From the NCBI RefSeq assembly GCF_003331145.1, contig NZ_QLVE01000002.1:62001-126000 (forward strand): a stretch of 64,000 nucleotides of DNA. Reading direction: 5' to 3'. Source of the stretch: Exiguobacterium sp. TNDT2. GTDB lineage: Bacteria > Bacillota > Bacilli > Exiguobacteriales > Exiguobacteriaceae. How positions within the stretch are numbered: the stretch's first letter is position 1; the number at the start of each line of letters is the position of its first letter. The notes beneath the pieces are model-generated. The model saw only the letters and a program-made list of their open reading frames with translations. It made no database searches and had not been told where the DNA came from. Made by a program: the position numbers and the translations under genes. Positions 8,177 through 17,021 of the stretch are shown here, piece after piece.

Positions 8177-9187
8177 TTAAGCCTCTTCCTGTGGACGGAT
8201 GACTTTACCGCCTGCCGCCTTGTAGAGGCGGTTGTATACGGCAAGAGCGACTCCCGTCGGTTCAATCCGATTCACGTAAATCTCTTCTACATCCGTCTCA
8301 TCAAATTTTCGCAACGCCTCGTATAGCCGCTGGGCCGCCGTCTCCATCGAAATTCCGAGGGAGAGGGTGACGTCAGCCGGGGTCGTCGCTTCATCGAATA
8401 CGAGTGCGCCAACTCGCTTGCCCTCCGCCTGCCGTGTCGTGACGACACGGACGAGATCGTCGCGCCCTCCTTCGACTAAGTAAAGAGGCGCGCTCGGGGC
8501 GTAATGGGTATACTTCATTCCTGGTGATCGTGGCGCAGCTGATTCATCGCTCAAGTTGGCATCGAGAATGACCGGGCCGATGACCGCTTCGATCGCTTCT
8601 TTCGTCACGCCACCCGGACGTAAAATCGTCGCCGGTTCCGTCGTGCAGTCGATTACGGTCGATTCGACACCAATGCCTGTCGGTCCCCCATCCATAATAC
8701 CCGCGATCCGACCGGTCAAATCATCTGCCACATGGCGGGCCGACGTCGGTGATGGACGTCCCGAACGGTTCGCGCTCGGTGCCGCCAGTCCAAGACCAGA
8801 CCGGCGAATCAAGTCGAGCGCGGCCGGATGGTCCGGCATCCGAAGTCCAATCGAATCAAGGCCAGCCGTCACAAGCGCGGACACCTGACCGTTCGATGGC
8901 AAGACGATGGTCAAGGCACCGGGCCAAAACGCTTCCATCAAGCGTCTCGCGACCGGCGGGATGGATTGCGCGAAATGTTCGGCCTGCTCGACCGAGGCCA
9001 CGTGGACGATGAGCGGGTTGTCCGACGGTCTGCCTTTCGCCTCGAAAATCTTTTTGATGGCGACATCGTTCGTCGCATCTCCAGCGAGTCCGTAGACGGT
9101 CTCCGTCGGCATGGCGATTACCTCGCCCGCCTGTAAGAGACGTACCCCTTCTTCAACTTCTGTCGGCTTGATCCATTTCGTTTCCAT
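8177..9187 (-). CDS. ywlC: Threonylcarbamoyl-AMP synthase (Sua5/YwlC type)
   Basis: Makes L-threonylcarbamoyl-AMP from threonine, bicarbonate and ATP for the t6A37 modification of ANN-decoding tRNAs. The YrdC domain covers residues about 8-200 (PTETVYGLAGDA, the KGRPSDNPL loop, SANRSGRPSPT) and is followed by the Sua5 C-terminal domain (PGMKYTHYAPSAPLYLVEG). Length about 336, so the long Sua5 form. ATG 9187 is preferred over TTG 9193 by ribosome site GAGGGAAGGG. The start overlaps the end of prmC by 35 bases. Confidence 0.95.
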   Translation of the reverse strand: METKWIKPTEVEEGVRLLQAGEVIAMPTETVYGLAGDATNDVAIKKIFEAKGRPSDNPLIVHVASVEQAEHFAQSIPPVARRLMEAFWPGALTIVLPSNGQVSALVTAGLDSIGLRMPDHPAALDLIRRSGLGLAAPSANRSGRPSPTSARHVADDLTGRIAGIMDGGPTGIGVESTVIDCTTEPATILRPGGVTKEAIEAVIGPVILDANLSDESAAPRSPGMKYTHYAPSAPLYLVEGGRDDLVRVVTTRQAEGKRVGALVFDEATTPADVTLSLGISMETAAQRLYEALRKFDETDVEEIYVNRIEPTGVALAVYNRLYKAAGGKVIRPQEEA

Positions 9188-10025
9188 GCGCAATCCCTTC
9201 CCTCACGGCGTAGACGATTCGGTCTTTGCCGTTTATATCTTTTAAAATACCCGTTTCTGCTTCAGGATAACGTTCGGACAGGTACGATTTCACAACTTGT
9301 CCTTGATTATACCCAATTTCAAATGCAATCAACTGCCAATCGGCACACAAGACGCGCATCGAGTCGGCGATGATCTTCCGATAAAACTCGAGCCCGTCCG
9401 CCCCTCCAAACAAAGCGAGGTGAGGCTCATAACCTGCGACCGTCTCGTCGAGCAACTCGTCCGCCTCGATGTAGGGCGGATTCGAGACGAGGACACGAAT
9501 CGAATCGTCAGGAATCGGGGCGAGGCAGTCGCCTTCATGGAAGGACACGTCGGCCTCGAGTACGGCCGCGTTCCGCTTGGCGACAACAATCGCTTCCCGG
9601 GAAATATCGACCGTTTGGACACGGACGCCGAGTTCGAGACTGAGTGTGACGGCGATTGCGCCGCTGCCTGTCCCGATGTCGACGATGTCATCATCAGACA
9701 CGTCCCGCACATGCGCGACGACCCATTCAATCAGCTCTTCCGTTTCCGGACGCGGAATTAAGACGTCACGATTGACCTCGAACATCCGTCCATAAAACGG
9801 GGCGCGGCCAATCAAGTGTTGGACCGGCTCGCCTGCTAAGAGACGCTCGAAGCCAGAATCGAACGACGACGCCTCTTCCGGCGTCAATTCGTCGGATAAA
9901 CGGATGAGCAGTCCCGTCCGATCGACGTCAAGGACGTGCATGAGCCACCACTCCGCGGTCGAGGCATCGCGTCCTGCTTCTAGAAGTTCCCGCTCCGCTT
10001 GCTTCAATCTCGCGGCGATTCGCAT
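9153..10025 (-). CDS. prmC: Release factor glutamine methyltransferase
   Basis: N5-glutamine methyltransferase that modifies the GGQ Gln of release factors using SAM. 290 residues. N-terminal helical domain, then Rossmann methyltransferase with DIGTGSGAIAVTL (SAM loop, about 115-127) and the catalytic NPPY motif (about 185). ATG 10025 overlaps the prfA stop (TGATG), so the enzyme is coupled to its substrate RF1, as in many bacteria. Confidence 0.97.
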   Translation of the reverse strand: MRIAARLKQAERELLEAGRDASTAEWWLMHVLDVDRTGLLIRLSDELTPEEASSFDSGFERLLAGEPVQHLIGRAPFYGRMFEVNRDVLIPRPETEELIEWVVAHVRDVSDDDIVDIGTGSGAIAVTLSLELGVRVQTVDISREAIVVAKRNAAVLEADVSFHEGDCLAPIPDDSIRVLVSNPPYIEADELLDETVAGYEPHLALFGGADGLEFYRKIIADSMRVLCADWQLIAFEIGYNQGQVVKSYLSERYPEAETGILKDINGKDRIVYAVREGIAHGNEMDQADRS

Positions 10026-11095
10026 CAATCGACATCCTCCATCAGACGGGCCTGTTCGTCCATGACAAGGGCGTCGATGATATCTTCAAGTTCACCGGCG
10101 AGGACGCGGTCGAGCTTTTGAAGTGTCAGCCCGATGCGGTGATCGGTCACACGGCTCTGCGGGAAATTATACGTCCGAATCCGCTCCGAGCGGTCCCCTG
10201 TCCCGACAGCCGACTTTCGCTGGGCCGATAATTCTTCAAGGTGTTCGCTTTGCATCTTGTCATAGAGCCGGGCCCGGAGTACTTTGAGCGCTTTGTCTTT
10301 GTTTTTATGTTGCGACTTCTCATCCTGGCACGACACGACGAGCCCCGACGGGATGTGCGTCAATCGCACGGCCGATTGGGTCGTGTTGACCGACTGGCCC
10401 CCTGGACCCGACGATGTGAACGTGTCGACGCGGACGTCTTTCATATCGATGTGCACCTCGACGTCTTCTGCTTCCGGCAACACCGCGACGGTCGCCGTCG
10501 ACGTATGGATGCGTCCGCCCGACTCGGTCGACGGGACGCGCTGGACCCGATGCGCCCCATTCTCGAACTTCAATTTCGAATAGGCGCCCGTCCCATTAAT
10601 CAGGAACGTCACTTCTTTGAAACCGCCGAGTTCCGTATAGTTGGCGTCAATCAATTCGGCCTTCCAGTTCTGGCGCTCGGCGAAACGTGTGTACATTTTA
10701 TACAAATCACCCGCAAAGAGTGCTGCCTCGTCCCCGCCGGCCGCCCCACGAATCTCGACGATCACGTTTTTGTCGTCGTTTGGGTCTTTCGGCAATAAAA
10801 GCACACGCAGTTTCGCCTCGAGCGCCTTTACTTCCGGCTCGAGAAGCGTCATCTCTTCTTTGGCGAGCTCGCGCATGTCGGCATCGAGCGTGCGGTCTTC
10901 AAGCATGAGTTTCGCCTCTTTATACGCCGTGCTCGTCTCTTTATAGTGGCGGTACGCCTGTACCGTCTCCTCGAGTTGAGACTGCTCTTTTGAATATTGT
11001 CGTAATTTATTCGCATCGCTGAGCACTTCTGGGTCAGCGAGCATCTCATTTAATTGCATATAGCGTTCTTCTAATACACTCAAACGGTCAAACAT
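10025..11095 (-). CDS. prfA: Peptide chain release factor 1
   Basis: RF1, terminates translation at UAA and UAG. 356 residues. The GGQ motif is in [20 protein letters not shown]; the codon-recognition PxT motif appears as PST in [15 protein letters not shown] 11095 has AAAGGA 11 bases upstream; an upstream in-frame extension is ignored. First gene of the prfA-prmC-tsaC-ywlE-rpiB-ywlG run. Confidence 0.98.
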   Translation of the reverse strand: MFDRLSVLEERYMQLNEMLADPEVLSDANKLRQYSKEQSQLEETVQAYRHYKETSTAYKEAKLMLEDRTLDADMRELAKEEMTLLEPEVKALEAKLRVLLLPKDPNDDKNVIVEIRGAAGGDEAALFAGDLYKMYTRFAERQNWKAELIDANYTELGGFKEVTFLINGTGAYSKLKFENGAHRVQRVPSTESGGRIHTSTATVAVLPEAEDVEVHIDMKDVRVDTFTSSGPGGQSVNTTQSAVRLTHIPSGLVVSCQDEKSQHKNKDKALKVLRARLYDKMQSEHLEELSAQRKSAVGTGDRSERIRTYNFPQSRVTDHRIGLTLQKLDRVLAGELEDIIDALVMDEQARLMEDVD

Positions 11096-11140
11096 GATGA
11101 TCCGTCCTTTCTCCGTCAAATCGAACTGTCTTCATTATAG

Positions 11141-11170
11141 CAAAAAACGAACCGCCGAGGGCGGTCCGTT
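11141..11170 (-). terminator. Terminator after tdk
   Basis: Stem AACG-ACCGCC/GGCGGT-CGTT followed on the minus strand by TTTTTTG. It separates tdk from prfA, so prfA must have its own promoter or depend on read-through in the 45 bases left before ATG 11095. Confidence 0.8.
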
Positions 11171-11174
11171 GACG

Positions 11175-11786
11175 TCAGTCGGTCACTGTGTGGCGGACCG
11201 GGCGTGGTTTATTCGGGACATCATGGCAATGGCGGCAACGCGGCTCATATGACTCCGAGGCGCCGACCAAGATGACCGGGTCCTCGTAACGGGCCGGTTC
11301 CCCGTCAATCAATCGTTGCGTCCGGGAAGCCGGGGCTCCGCACGATAGACAAATCGCCTGCAGTTTCGTGACGAACTCGGCACGCGACAACAGTTCCGGC
11401 ATCATCGTGAACGGTTCACCACGGAAGTCCATATCGAGGCCGGCGCAGATGACACGTTTGTCTTCTGACGCCAATTGCTCGACCACGTCGACGATTCCTT
11501 CATCGAAGAACTGAACCTCGTCGATGGCGATGACTTGTGTCTCTTCACGCACCGCATCATACAAGTCTTGACTCGATTGAACCGGCACTGCCACGACCGA
11601 GTTGCCGCTATGGGAGACGACGTTCTCCTCGTGGTAACGGTCATCAATCGCTGGTTTGAACACTTGGACAGGGATTTTCCCGTAGTGCGCCCGACGGACA
11701 CGGCGGATCAGTTCCTCCGACTTCCCAGAAAACATACTCCCACAAATCACTTCTATCCAACCGTAACGGTTCGTCACATGCATCAT
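11175..11786 (-). CDS. tdk: Thymidine kinase
   Basis: Phosphorylates thymidine with ATP (pyrimidine salvage). 203 residues, type II thymidine kinase. P-loop GSMFSGKS at residues 16-23, DEVQFF Walker-B-like motif, lasso region near 165-185 and two Cys pairs (CLSC and CRHC) that bind structural zinc. ATG 11786 is used with AAGGAGAGGG upstream. Confidence 0.97.
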   Translation of the reverse strand: MMHVTNRYGWIEVICGSMFSGKSEELIRRVRRAHYGKIPVQVFKPAIDDRYHEENVVSHSGNSVVAVPVQSSQDLYDAVREETQVIAIDEVQFFDEGIVDVVEQLASEDKRVICAGLDMDFRGEPFTMMPELLSRAEFVTKLQAICLSCGAPASRTQRLIDGEPARYEDPVILVGASESYEPRCRHCHDVPNKPRPVRHTVTD

Positions 11787-11865
11787 TCTACTTCGCCCTC
11801 TCCTTCGTTAATCGCTTTCCGATTATACCCATCTTTCGGTCACAGGAAAAGGGTTGACTTCTGAC

Positions 11866-11898
11866 AAAAATCGGAACGACATACTGCCGTCCCGATTT
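11866..11898 (-). terminator. Terminator after the antiporter gene
   Basis: Hairpin ATCGGGACG/CGTTCCGAT (one mismatch) with TTTTTG on the minus strand. Confidence 0.75.
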
Positions 11899-11902
11899 CG
11901 CA

Positions 11903-13126
11903 TCATTCGTCTGCCGCTTCTTCTTTTTTGTAATCGATCAACTGCAACTTTCGGGCGAGCGGTCGAATCGTCAATCCGTGGAGCGTCACGGAAATAAAGA
12001 CGAGCCCGATCGTGAGCGGCAACATTTGTGACGCATCGTCAATGCCGAGATGCGCCACTTCTTCCGCGAAGAAACCAGCGACCGTCATGGCGACGATGCC
12101 ACGCGGGGCAATCCATCCGATGAAGCCGCGCTCACTGAGCGGAAGGCCGACGCCGATCGTCGATCCGTAAATCGCGAGCGGACGGACGAGAAACAAGATG
12201 CCGGCAATCGTCAGCAGGAGCGGCCATTGGAAAATGTTGAGCAGCTCATCACGTGACAGCGACGCTGTCAACAAGATGAACACGGACGAAATCAGTAAAA
12301 TCGAGATGTCTTCTTTGAACGATTGCAACTCTTCGATGATCTCCTCATCTCGATGTTTCGTGTTCGCCATCGTCATCCCCATCGCCGTGACAGCGAGCAG
12401 GCCGACTTCATGCATCATGAACTCGCTCAATGAGAACAAAATCAAGACGGCCGTCAACGTGACCGAGGCCCGGAGATAGCGAGGGATTTTCTCACCGACA
12501 AACCAGCCCATCAACACGTGCCCGAACAAGTAGCCGAGACCGATGCCGACGAGACAAGCGCCCGCGAACAAGAGTTGCATCCACAAGTCCATCCCTTCGT
12601 AGACGATATAGCCGATGCGGATGACGAACAAGCCGAGAAGGGCACCGACCGGGTCGACGATAATCCCTTCCCATTTCAAGATGGCGCCGACCCGGTCCTT
12701 CAGATGCGCTTGGCGCAGTAGCGGGATGACGACCGTCGGCCCGGTGACGACGAACAGCGCCCCCATCGTCCAAGCAGCGACCCAATGGAGACCCCCGACA
12801 TATTGAATCAACAGCGAGGCCCCAACGAACGACAACGTCACCCCGATCGTCACGATGCGGACGATGGACCGTCGGAATTGATTGATTTCACTGAAATGAA
12901 GGCCGAGGCTCCCTTCAAACAAGATGATGGCGACGGCAAATGAAATGATCGGGCTGTACAATTCACCGAGCAGTTCGCGCGGGTCGAACAATCCGAAAAT
13001 CGGCCCCGCCAAAACGCCTGCGACCGTCATGACGATGATGGCCGGGATTTGATAGCGCCAAGCCAACCACTGTGACAATATACCGACGCCAATCAATACA
13101 CTGATACTAATCAATATGAATTCCAT
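11903..13126 (-). CDS. NhaP-type Na+(K+)/H+ antiporter (CPA1 family)
   Basis: Membrane cation/proton exchanger of 407 residues with about 12 hydrophobic segments. Typical CPA1 features are visible: ILFEGSLGLHF in the early region, VTGPTVVIPLL, and the ion-site Asp in WEGIIVDPVGALLGLF (near residue 160). A soluble C-terminal regulatory domain (TrkA-C) is absent, the protein ending in KKEEAADE soon after the last helix. ATG 13126 has GAGGGGG. Stand-alone transcription unit between two terminators; role in pH or sodium homeostasis is inferred from the family. Confidence 0.9.
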   Translation of the reverse strand: MEFILISISVLIGVGILSQWLAWRYQIPAIIVMTVAGVLAGPIFGLFDPRELLGELYSPIISFAVAIILFEGSLGLHFSEINQFRRSIVRIVTIGVTLSFVGASLLIQYVGGLHWVAAWTMGALFVVTGPTVVIPLLRQAHLKDRVGAILKWEGIIVDPVGALLGLFVIRIGYIVYEGMDLWMQLLFAGACLVGIGLGYLFGHVLMGWFVGEKIPRYLRASVTLTAVLILFSLSEFMMHEVGLLAVTAMGMTMANTKHRDEEIIEELQSFKEDISILLISSVFILLTASLSRDELLNIFQWPLLLTIAGILFLVRPLAIYGSTIGVGLPLSERGFIGWIAPRGIVAMTVAGFFAEEVAHLGIDDASQMLPLTIGLVFISVTLHGLTIRPLARKLQLIDYKKEEAADE

Positions 13127-13175
13127 AAAAGCCCCCTCGCGTCAGTCTTTCGTCTCTTTACCCATCGAAAGACAA

Positions 13176-13207
13176 CAAAAAACCGCCAAGGGCAATCCCT
13201 AGGCGGT
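13176..13207 (-). terminator. Terminator after rpmE
   Basis: Stem ACCGCCTAGGG/CCCTTGGCGGT and T-run TTTTTTG on the minus strand. Confidence 0.85.
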
Positions 13208-13225
13208 GTGCATACAAGTTGACGA

Positions 13226-13468
13226 TTAACGTTGGTACTTCTTGTTGAAGCGCTCGATACGACCGTCCGCAGATGCGAATTTCTGGCGACCTGTGTAGAA
13301 CGGGTGCGAATCAGAAGATACATCGACACGGATGAGTGGGTATTCGTTACCATCTTCCATCGTGATTGTCTCGTTAGAGTAACGAGTCGAACCAGAGATG
13401 AATTTGAACTCAGTCGTCGAGTCCATGAATACGACTTTACGGTATTCTGGGTGGATTCCTTGTTTCAT
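13226..13468 (-). CDS. rpmE2: 50S ribosomal protein L31 type B
   Basis: 80-residue large-subunit protein at the central protuberance/intersubunit bridge. The sequence ([16 protein letters not shown]..., SDSHPFYTG) is of the zinc-independent type B: there is no Cys at all, while type A L31 has a CxxC pair. In B. subtilis the L31 gene beside rho is the zinc-binding type A and the B form is elsewhere under Zur control; here the B form occupies the rho-linked position. Ribosome site AAGGAG. Confidence 0.95.
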   Translation of the reverse strand: MKQGIHPEYRKVVFMDSTTEFKFISGSTRYSNETITMEDGNEYPLIRVDVSSDSHPFYTGRQKFASADGRIERFNKKYQR

Positions 13469-13550
13469 TGCTTTTCAACTCCTTCGGCCCTAAGTATTCT
13501 TTCAACCTAGAGAAAGTTCACTAGAATATAATAGCACCCGGTTCACGGAT

Positions 13551-14891
13551 TTACAAGTCCGTTTTCGTTTTTTTCACCGGGCGACGACTCTTTTTCTTAT
13601 CGGCCTCGAGCGCCGCAAAAAAGTCGAGGTTCGTTTTCGTTTCTCGAATCCGGCGCAAGAACTGATCGACGAAGTCTGGCGACTCGTTCATCGTGCGACG
13701 AATCGTCCAAAGTGAGTCGAGTTCGCCTTTGCCGAGTAGCAATTCTTCTTTCCGCGTTCCCGAACGACGGATGTCGATGGCCGGGAAAATCCGGCGTTCC
13801 GCGAGCTTCCGGTCGAGATGGAGCTCCATGTTCCCCGTCCCTTTGAACTCTTCATAGATGACGTCGTCCATGCGTGATCCCGTGTCGACGAGCGCCGTCC
13901 CGAGAATCGTCAAACTACCGCCATCCTCAATATTACGGGCCGCCCCGAAGAACTTCTTCGGTTTATGGAATGCGGCCGGGTCAATCCCGCCCGATAACGT
14001 CCGTCCGCTCGGCGGGACAGACAAGTTGTACGCCCGCGTCAGACGCGTGATCGAATCGAGCAAGATGACGACGTCTTTCTTATGTTCGACGAGGCGCATC
14101 GCTCGTTCAAGCACGAGTTCCGAGATGCGGGCATGGTTTTCCGGTGTCTCGTCAAACGTCGAGTAGGCGACGTCCGCACCCGGCACCGAACGTTGGATGT
14201 CCGTCACTTCTTCTGGCCGCTCGTCAATCAAGAGAATAATCAACTCGACATTCGGGTGGTTCGTCGTGATCGAGTTGGCAATCTCTTTTAACAGGGAAGT
14301 CTTCCCTGCCTTTGGCGGTGCGACAATCAAGCCACGCTGTCCAAATCCGACCGGTGCGATCATGTCCATGACACGGACCGACAAGTGGTTCGGTTCCGTC
14401 TCGAGCACCATTTGTTGCTCTGGATAAATCGGCGTTAGTGCCGGGAAGTAATCACGGTTCCGTGTCGAGTCCGTCGTCTCCCCATTCACCGCTTCGACGC
14501 TGAGCAGTCCTTGGAAGCGCTCGTTCTCTTTTGGCTTCCGGACTTTTCCCGTCACAAGGTCGCCGTTGCGAAGGTTGAAGCGACGGATTTGTGAGGCGGC
14601 GATGTAGATGTCTTCAGACGATTGGGAATAGTTGATCGGTCGGAGGAACCCGAAGCCGCCATCGTTTTGGGACTGCGGGTTCGGCGGGATGATTTCAAGG
14701 ATGCCTTCGAGGAAGTAAAGATCTTTCGATTCGGCCTGTGATTTTAAAATCCGAAACATGAGCTCGCGCTTGCGTGCTTCACGGTATTGCGGCACGTTCA
14801 CTTCTTTCGCGATTTCATATAATTCCTTTAACGTCTTCGTCTCGAGTTCTCGAAGCGTATAGTTTTTAGCGGGTTCTGTCGTTTGACTCAT
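13551..14891 (-). CDS. rho: Transcription termination factor Rho
   Basis: Hexameric RNA helicase that terminates transcription. 446 residues: N-terminal helical bundle (1-50), cold-shock-like RNA-binding domain (about 55-130, GGFGFLRP), and a RecA-like ATPase with P-loop APPKAGKTS at 191-199, Walker B VVILLDSITRLTRAYN and the Q/R-loop PSGRTLSGGID. The tail is basic (KKSRRPVKKTKTDL). It lies upstream of rpmE as in Bacillus, and has a long AT-rich leader. Confidence 0.98.
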   Translation of the reverse strand: MSQTTEPAKNYTLRELETKTLKELYEIAKEVNVPQYREARKRELMFRILKSQAESKDLYFLEGILEIIPPNPQSQNDGGFGFLRPINYSQSSEDIYIAASQIRRFNLRNGDLVTGKVRKPKENERFQGLLSVEAVNGETTDSTRNRDYFPALTPIYPEQQMVLETEPNHLSVRVMDMIAPVGFGQRGLIVAPPKAGKTSLLKEIANSITTNHPNVELIILLIDERPEEVTDIQRSVPGADVAYSTFDETPENHARISELVLERAMRLVEHKKDVVILLDSITRLTRAYNLSVPPSGRTLSGGIDPAAFHKPKKFFGAARNIEDGGSLTILGTALVDTGSRMDDVIYEEFKGTGNMELHLDRKLAERRIFPAIDIRRSGTRKEELLLGKGELDSLWTIRRTMNESPDFVDQFLRRIRETKTNLDFFAALEADKKKSRRPVKKTKTDL

Positions 14892-15268
14892 TCAAGTCAC
14901 CTGTCTTTCATGATTCTATATTTCAAAAATAAACGTTTAGTCATCATTCATCTAATCATAATTTCATTGAACCGTCACTGTTTGAAAAACGGCTTCATGA
15001 CAGTCTATTCCCCTGTTGTTGAAAATATAACAGTCTTTTTCTGTTCTATGTAACAAACAAGTCTCTATTCTCCCATATTGTTTCAAATATGTTACAAGAA
15101 AATCGTTTTTGTCTTGTGATTGAAAAATGCCATCGGTCTTACGCATGATATAGTTTATTTGCAAAGGAAACCGGGTAATACATTCAACTTTTGCCACAGC
15201 TTATTTACAAACGTCGATCATATACAGCCACTTAGGGTTTTATTTTAAAAAACGGAGGGAATTACATT
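14892..15268. other. AT-rich divergent intergenic region between rho and the NlpC/P60 gene
   Basis: 377 bases, much richer in A/T than the surrounding genes, holding promoters for two divergent genes. A minus-strand pair TTGTTA, 18 bases, TGTTAT fits a rho promoter loosely; nothing on the plus strand fits well. A 77-codon open frame on the minus strand (14964-15197) has no ribosome site and no recognisable composition. A leader of this length upstream of rho would allow autoregulation by Rho itself, but no specific site can be seen. Confidence 0.5.
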
Positions 15269-15964
15269 ATGTTAAAGCGTTTCGCATCTATCATTGTCGC
15301 CGCCACTCTCGCTTTCTCGGGTCTTGCTTTCACAACAGGTGAACAAGCAGAAGCCGCTAGCGGAACATTCGCTTACTCGAAAGTGAACGGCTTGAACATC
15401 CGTACAGCACCGTCGCTCAATTCGAAAGTCACGACAACGATGAACAAAGGCCAACGCTATACATACCTCGGTAAAGTTGGTTCGTTCTACAAAATCAACT
15501 ATAAAGGGACTCACCGTTATATCTCAGCTTCATCGACTTTCACGTACTTGAAAGCAGCAACTGCAACTGCCACTAAAGTCACAACGTCTTCTGCGTCAAG
15601 CGCCCGCACGAAACTCGTAGCCGAGTCGAAGAAGTACCTCGGTACACCTTACCGTTACGGCGGAACGACAACTTCGGGCTTTGACTGCTCAGGTTACACA
15701 GGTCACGTTTACAAGAAAGCCATCAACAAATCGATCCCACGTGATTCACGCTCACAATACGCCAACTCGAAGAAAGTTTCGAAGTCAGCGATTCAAGCCG
15801 GCGACCTCGTGTTCTTCTCACACAACGGCCGCACGATCCAACACGTTGGAATGGCACTCAGCAAAACACAAATGATCAACTCTGAGACAGGCGGCGTTAA
15901 ATACGCGAGCTTCACATCAGGTTACTGGGCACCACGTTATGTCGGTGCTGGCACGTACCTCTAA
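15269..15964 (+). CDS. Secreted cell-wall hydrolase with SH3 and NlpC/P60 domains
   Basis: 231-residue exported peptidoglycan endopeptidase. Signal peptide of about 30 residues (basic start MLKRF, hydrophobic core, cleavage after AEA), a bacterial SH3 domain (about 32-94, KVNGLNIRTAPSLNSKV), an Ala/Thr/Ser linker, then the catalytic NlpC/P60 domain with Cys140 in GFDCSGY, His192 in QHVGM and a polar third residue following. It would cut the D-Glu/diaminoacid (or Lys) bond of stem peptides. Codon choice is more biased toward A/C-ending codons than in neighbours, which suggests high expression. Ribosome site GGAGGG. Confidence 0.93.
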   Translation: MLKRFASIIVAATLAFSGLAFTTGEQAEAASGTFAYSKVNGLNIRTAPSLNSKVTTTMNKGQRYTYLGKVGSFYKINYKGTHRYISASSTFTYLKAATATATKVTTSSASSARTKLVAESKKYLGTPYRYGGTTTSGFDCSGYTGHVYKKAINKSIPRDSRSQYANSKKVSKSAIQAGDLVFFSHNGRTIQHVGMALSKTQMINSETGGVKYASFTSGYWAPRYVGAGTYL

Positions 15965-15975
15965 TACAAACGATC

Positions 15976-16011
15976 AAACGACTCGGTTCATTGGAACCGG
16001 GTCGTTTTTTT
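15976..16011 (+). terminator. Strong terminator after the NlpC/P60 gene
   Basis: Stem ACGACTCGGTTC/GAACCGGGTCGT with loop ATTG and a run of 7 T. It overlaps the last codons of the convergent DUF421 gene. Confidence 0.88.
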
Positions 16012-16494
16012 CGTCTCGACGTTTCGTAACACGGTGTCCGTGCTCGTCAATACGGAAAACGTCCCATCCGTCTCCAAGACGACGGCCTCGACTTGATCGA
16101 AATCAGTACCACTCGATCGGATCGCCTGCAACACTTCAATCTCGAGCACCCGTTCCCGGCGCATCGTTTCTTTTAAATAGATCCCATCATAGTAAAGCAG
16201 TGCTGGCGTCGACTTGATCAGTTGATTCACACGTTTCGAGCGGGTCGCCAACTTGGCCATGATGTATTGCATGAACACGAGTGTTGCAAATGCGGTCAAC
16301 CCGTTCAATAACGGCGTCTGTTGACTCGTCAGTATCGTGGCCAAAATCGAACCGAGCGCGACGGTGACGATAAAATCGAAGGCATTCATTTTGGCGAGCG
16401 TCCGCTTTCCAGATACCCGCAAAATGAGGATGATGGCCAAATAGGCGCCCACCCCGGTCAGTATGATGTGTAACATCGTTCGTAATTGTTCCAT
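15988..16494 (-). CDS. DUF421 family membrane protein (YetF-like)
   Basis: 168-residue protein with three N-terminal membrane segments (about 5-28, 36-56, 60-78, including the MNAFDFIVTVALGSILA signature) and a cytoplasmic alpha/beta domain (LLYYDGIYLKETMRRERV ... VEAVVLETDGTFSV) typical of YetF/YrbG/YcaP proteins, which in Bacillus sporulating species include germination or spore-membrane proteins. The function in a non-spore-former is unknown. Short for the family, which often reaches 220 residues or more. Its 3' end lies in the terminator of the convergent gene. Confidence 0.85.
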   Translation of the reverse strand: MEQLRTMLHIILTGVGAYLAIILILRVSGKRTLAKMNAFDFIVTVALGSILATILTSQQTPLLNGLTAFATLVFMQYIMAKLATRSKRVNQLIKSTPALLYYDGIYLKETMRRERVLEIEVLQAIRSSGTDFDQVEAVVLETDGTFSVLTSTDTVLRNVETKKTTRFQ

Positions 16495-16612
16495 CGTCTC
16501 CCTCCTTCTCTAATGGTGTACCACCCCACGTACATCTTCAATCCCTGTTCATCTTCCGTTCATCTGGCTTCGTTACGATAGAGCCATCACCTTGAAGGAG
16601 TTGTTCTATGTC

Positions 16613-17011
16613 ATGGAAAAGATTTGGGGAATTCGTTTGATTCGCCTCGCCGCCATGTTCGGTGTCATCGGGACGGCGCTCGGGTCGCATATGTCCGGGG
16701 CCGGCAGTTACGCCTTTCGTCCGATTCATGCCCACGTCCTGCTCGCCGGTTGGTTATCGGTCTTCGCCTGGGGCGTGTTCTATCGTGTCTATTCGGTCCG
16801 AAACCAACTGCTCGTCACGATTCACGGATGGACGGCCGTGCTTGGATCGATTGGATTGACGAGTGGGATGTGGTTCTACACGCTGAACCCGTTTCAATGG
16901 AATGAGACCGTCACCCTCGTCTACTTCATCATCGGGGGCACGGCCTCATTGACCAGTTTTATTCTCTTTTTGATTGTCACGTTCATGATCGACCAGGACG
17001 ATCGGGGTTGA
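16613..17011 (+). CDS. Small four-helix membrane protein resembling a heme-copper oxidase subunit I fragment
   Basis: 132 residues with four hydrophobic segments. The segment IHAHVLLAGWLSVFAWGVFYR carries two His in the pattern seen in transmembrane helix 2 of cytochrome-oxidase subunit I and related stand-alone cytochrome-like proteins, and another His follows in TIHGW. Such short proteins occur in Bacillales beside respiratory genes, but none is near here. ATG 16613 was chosen since AAGGAG lies 12 bases upstream; a TTG at 16592 opens the same frame before the ribosome site. Heme binding is an inference. Confidence 0.65.
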   Translation: MEKIWGIRLIRLAAMFGVIGTALGSHMSGAGSYAFRPIHAHVLLAGWLSVFAWGVFYRVYSVRNQLLVTIHGWTAVLGSIGLTSGMWFYTLNPFQWNETVTLVYFIIGGTASLTSFILFLIVTFMIDQDDRG

Positions 17012-17021
17012 ACCCCTCTCG

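Noticed and set aside
14964-15197. 77-codon minus-strand frame upstream of rho
   Set aside because: No ribosome site before its GTG, no recognisable domain, and it lies in AT-rich promoter DNA.
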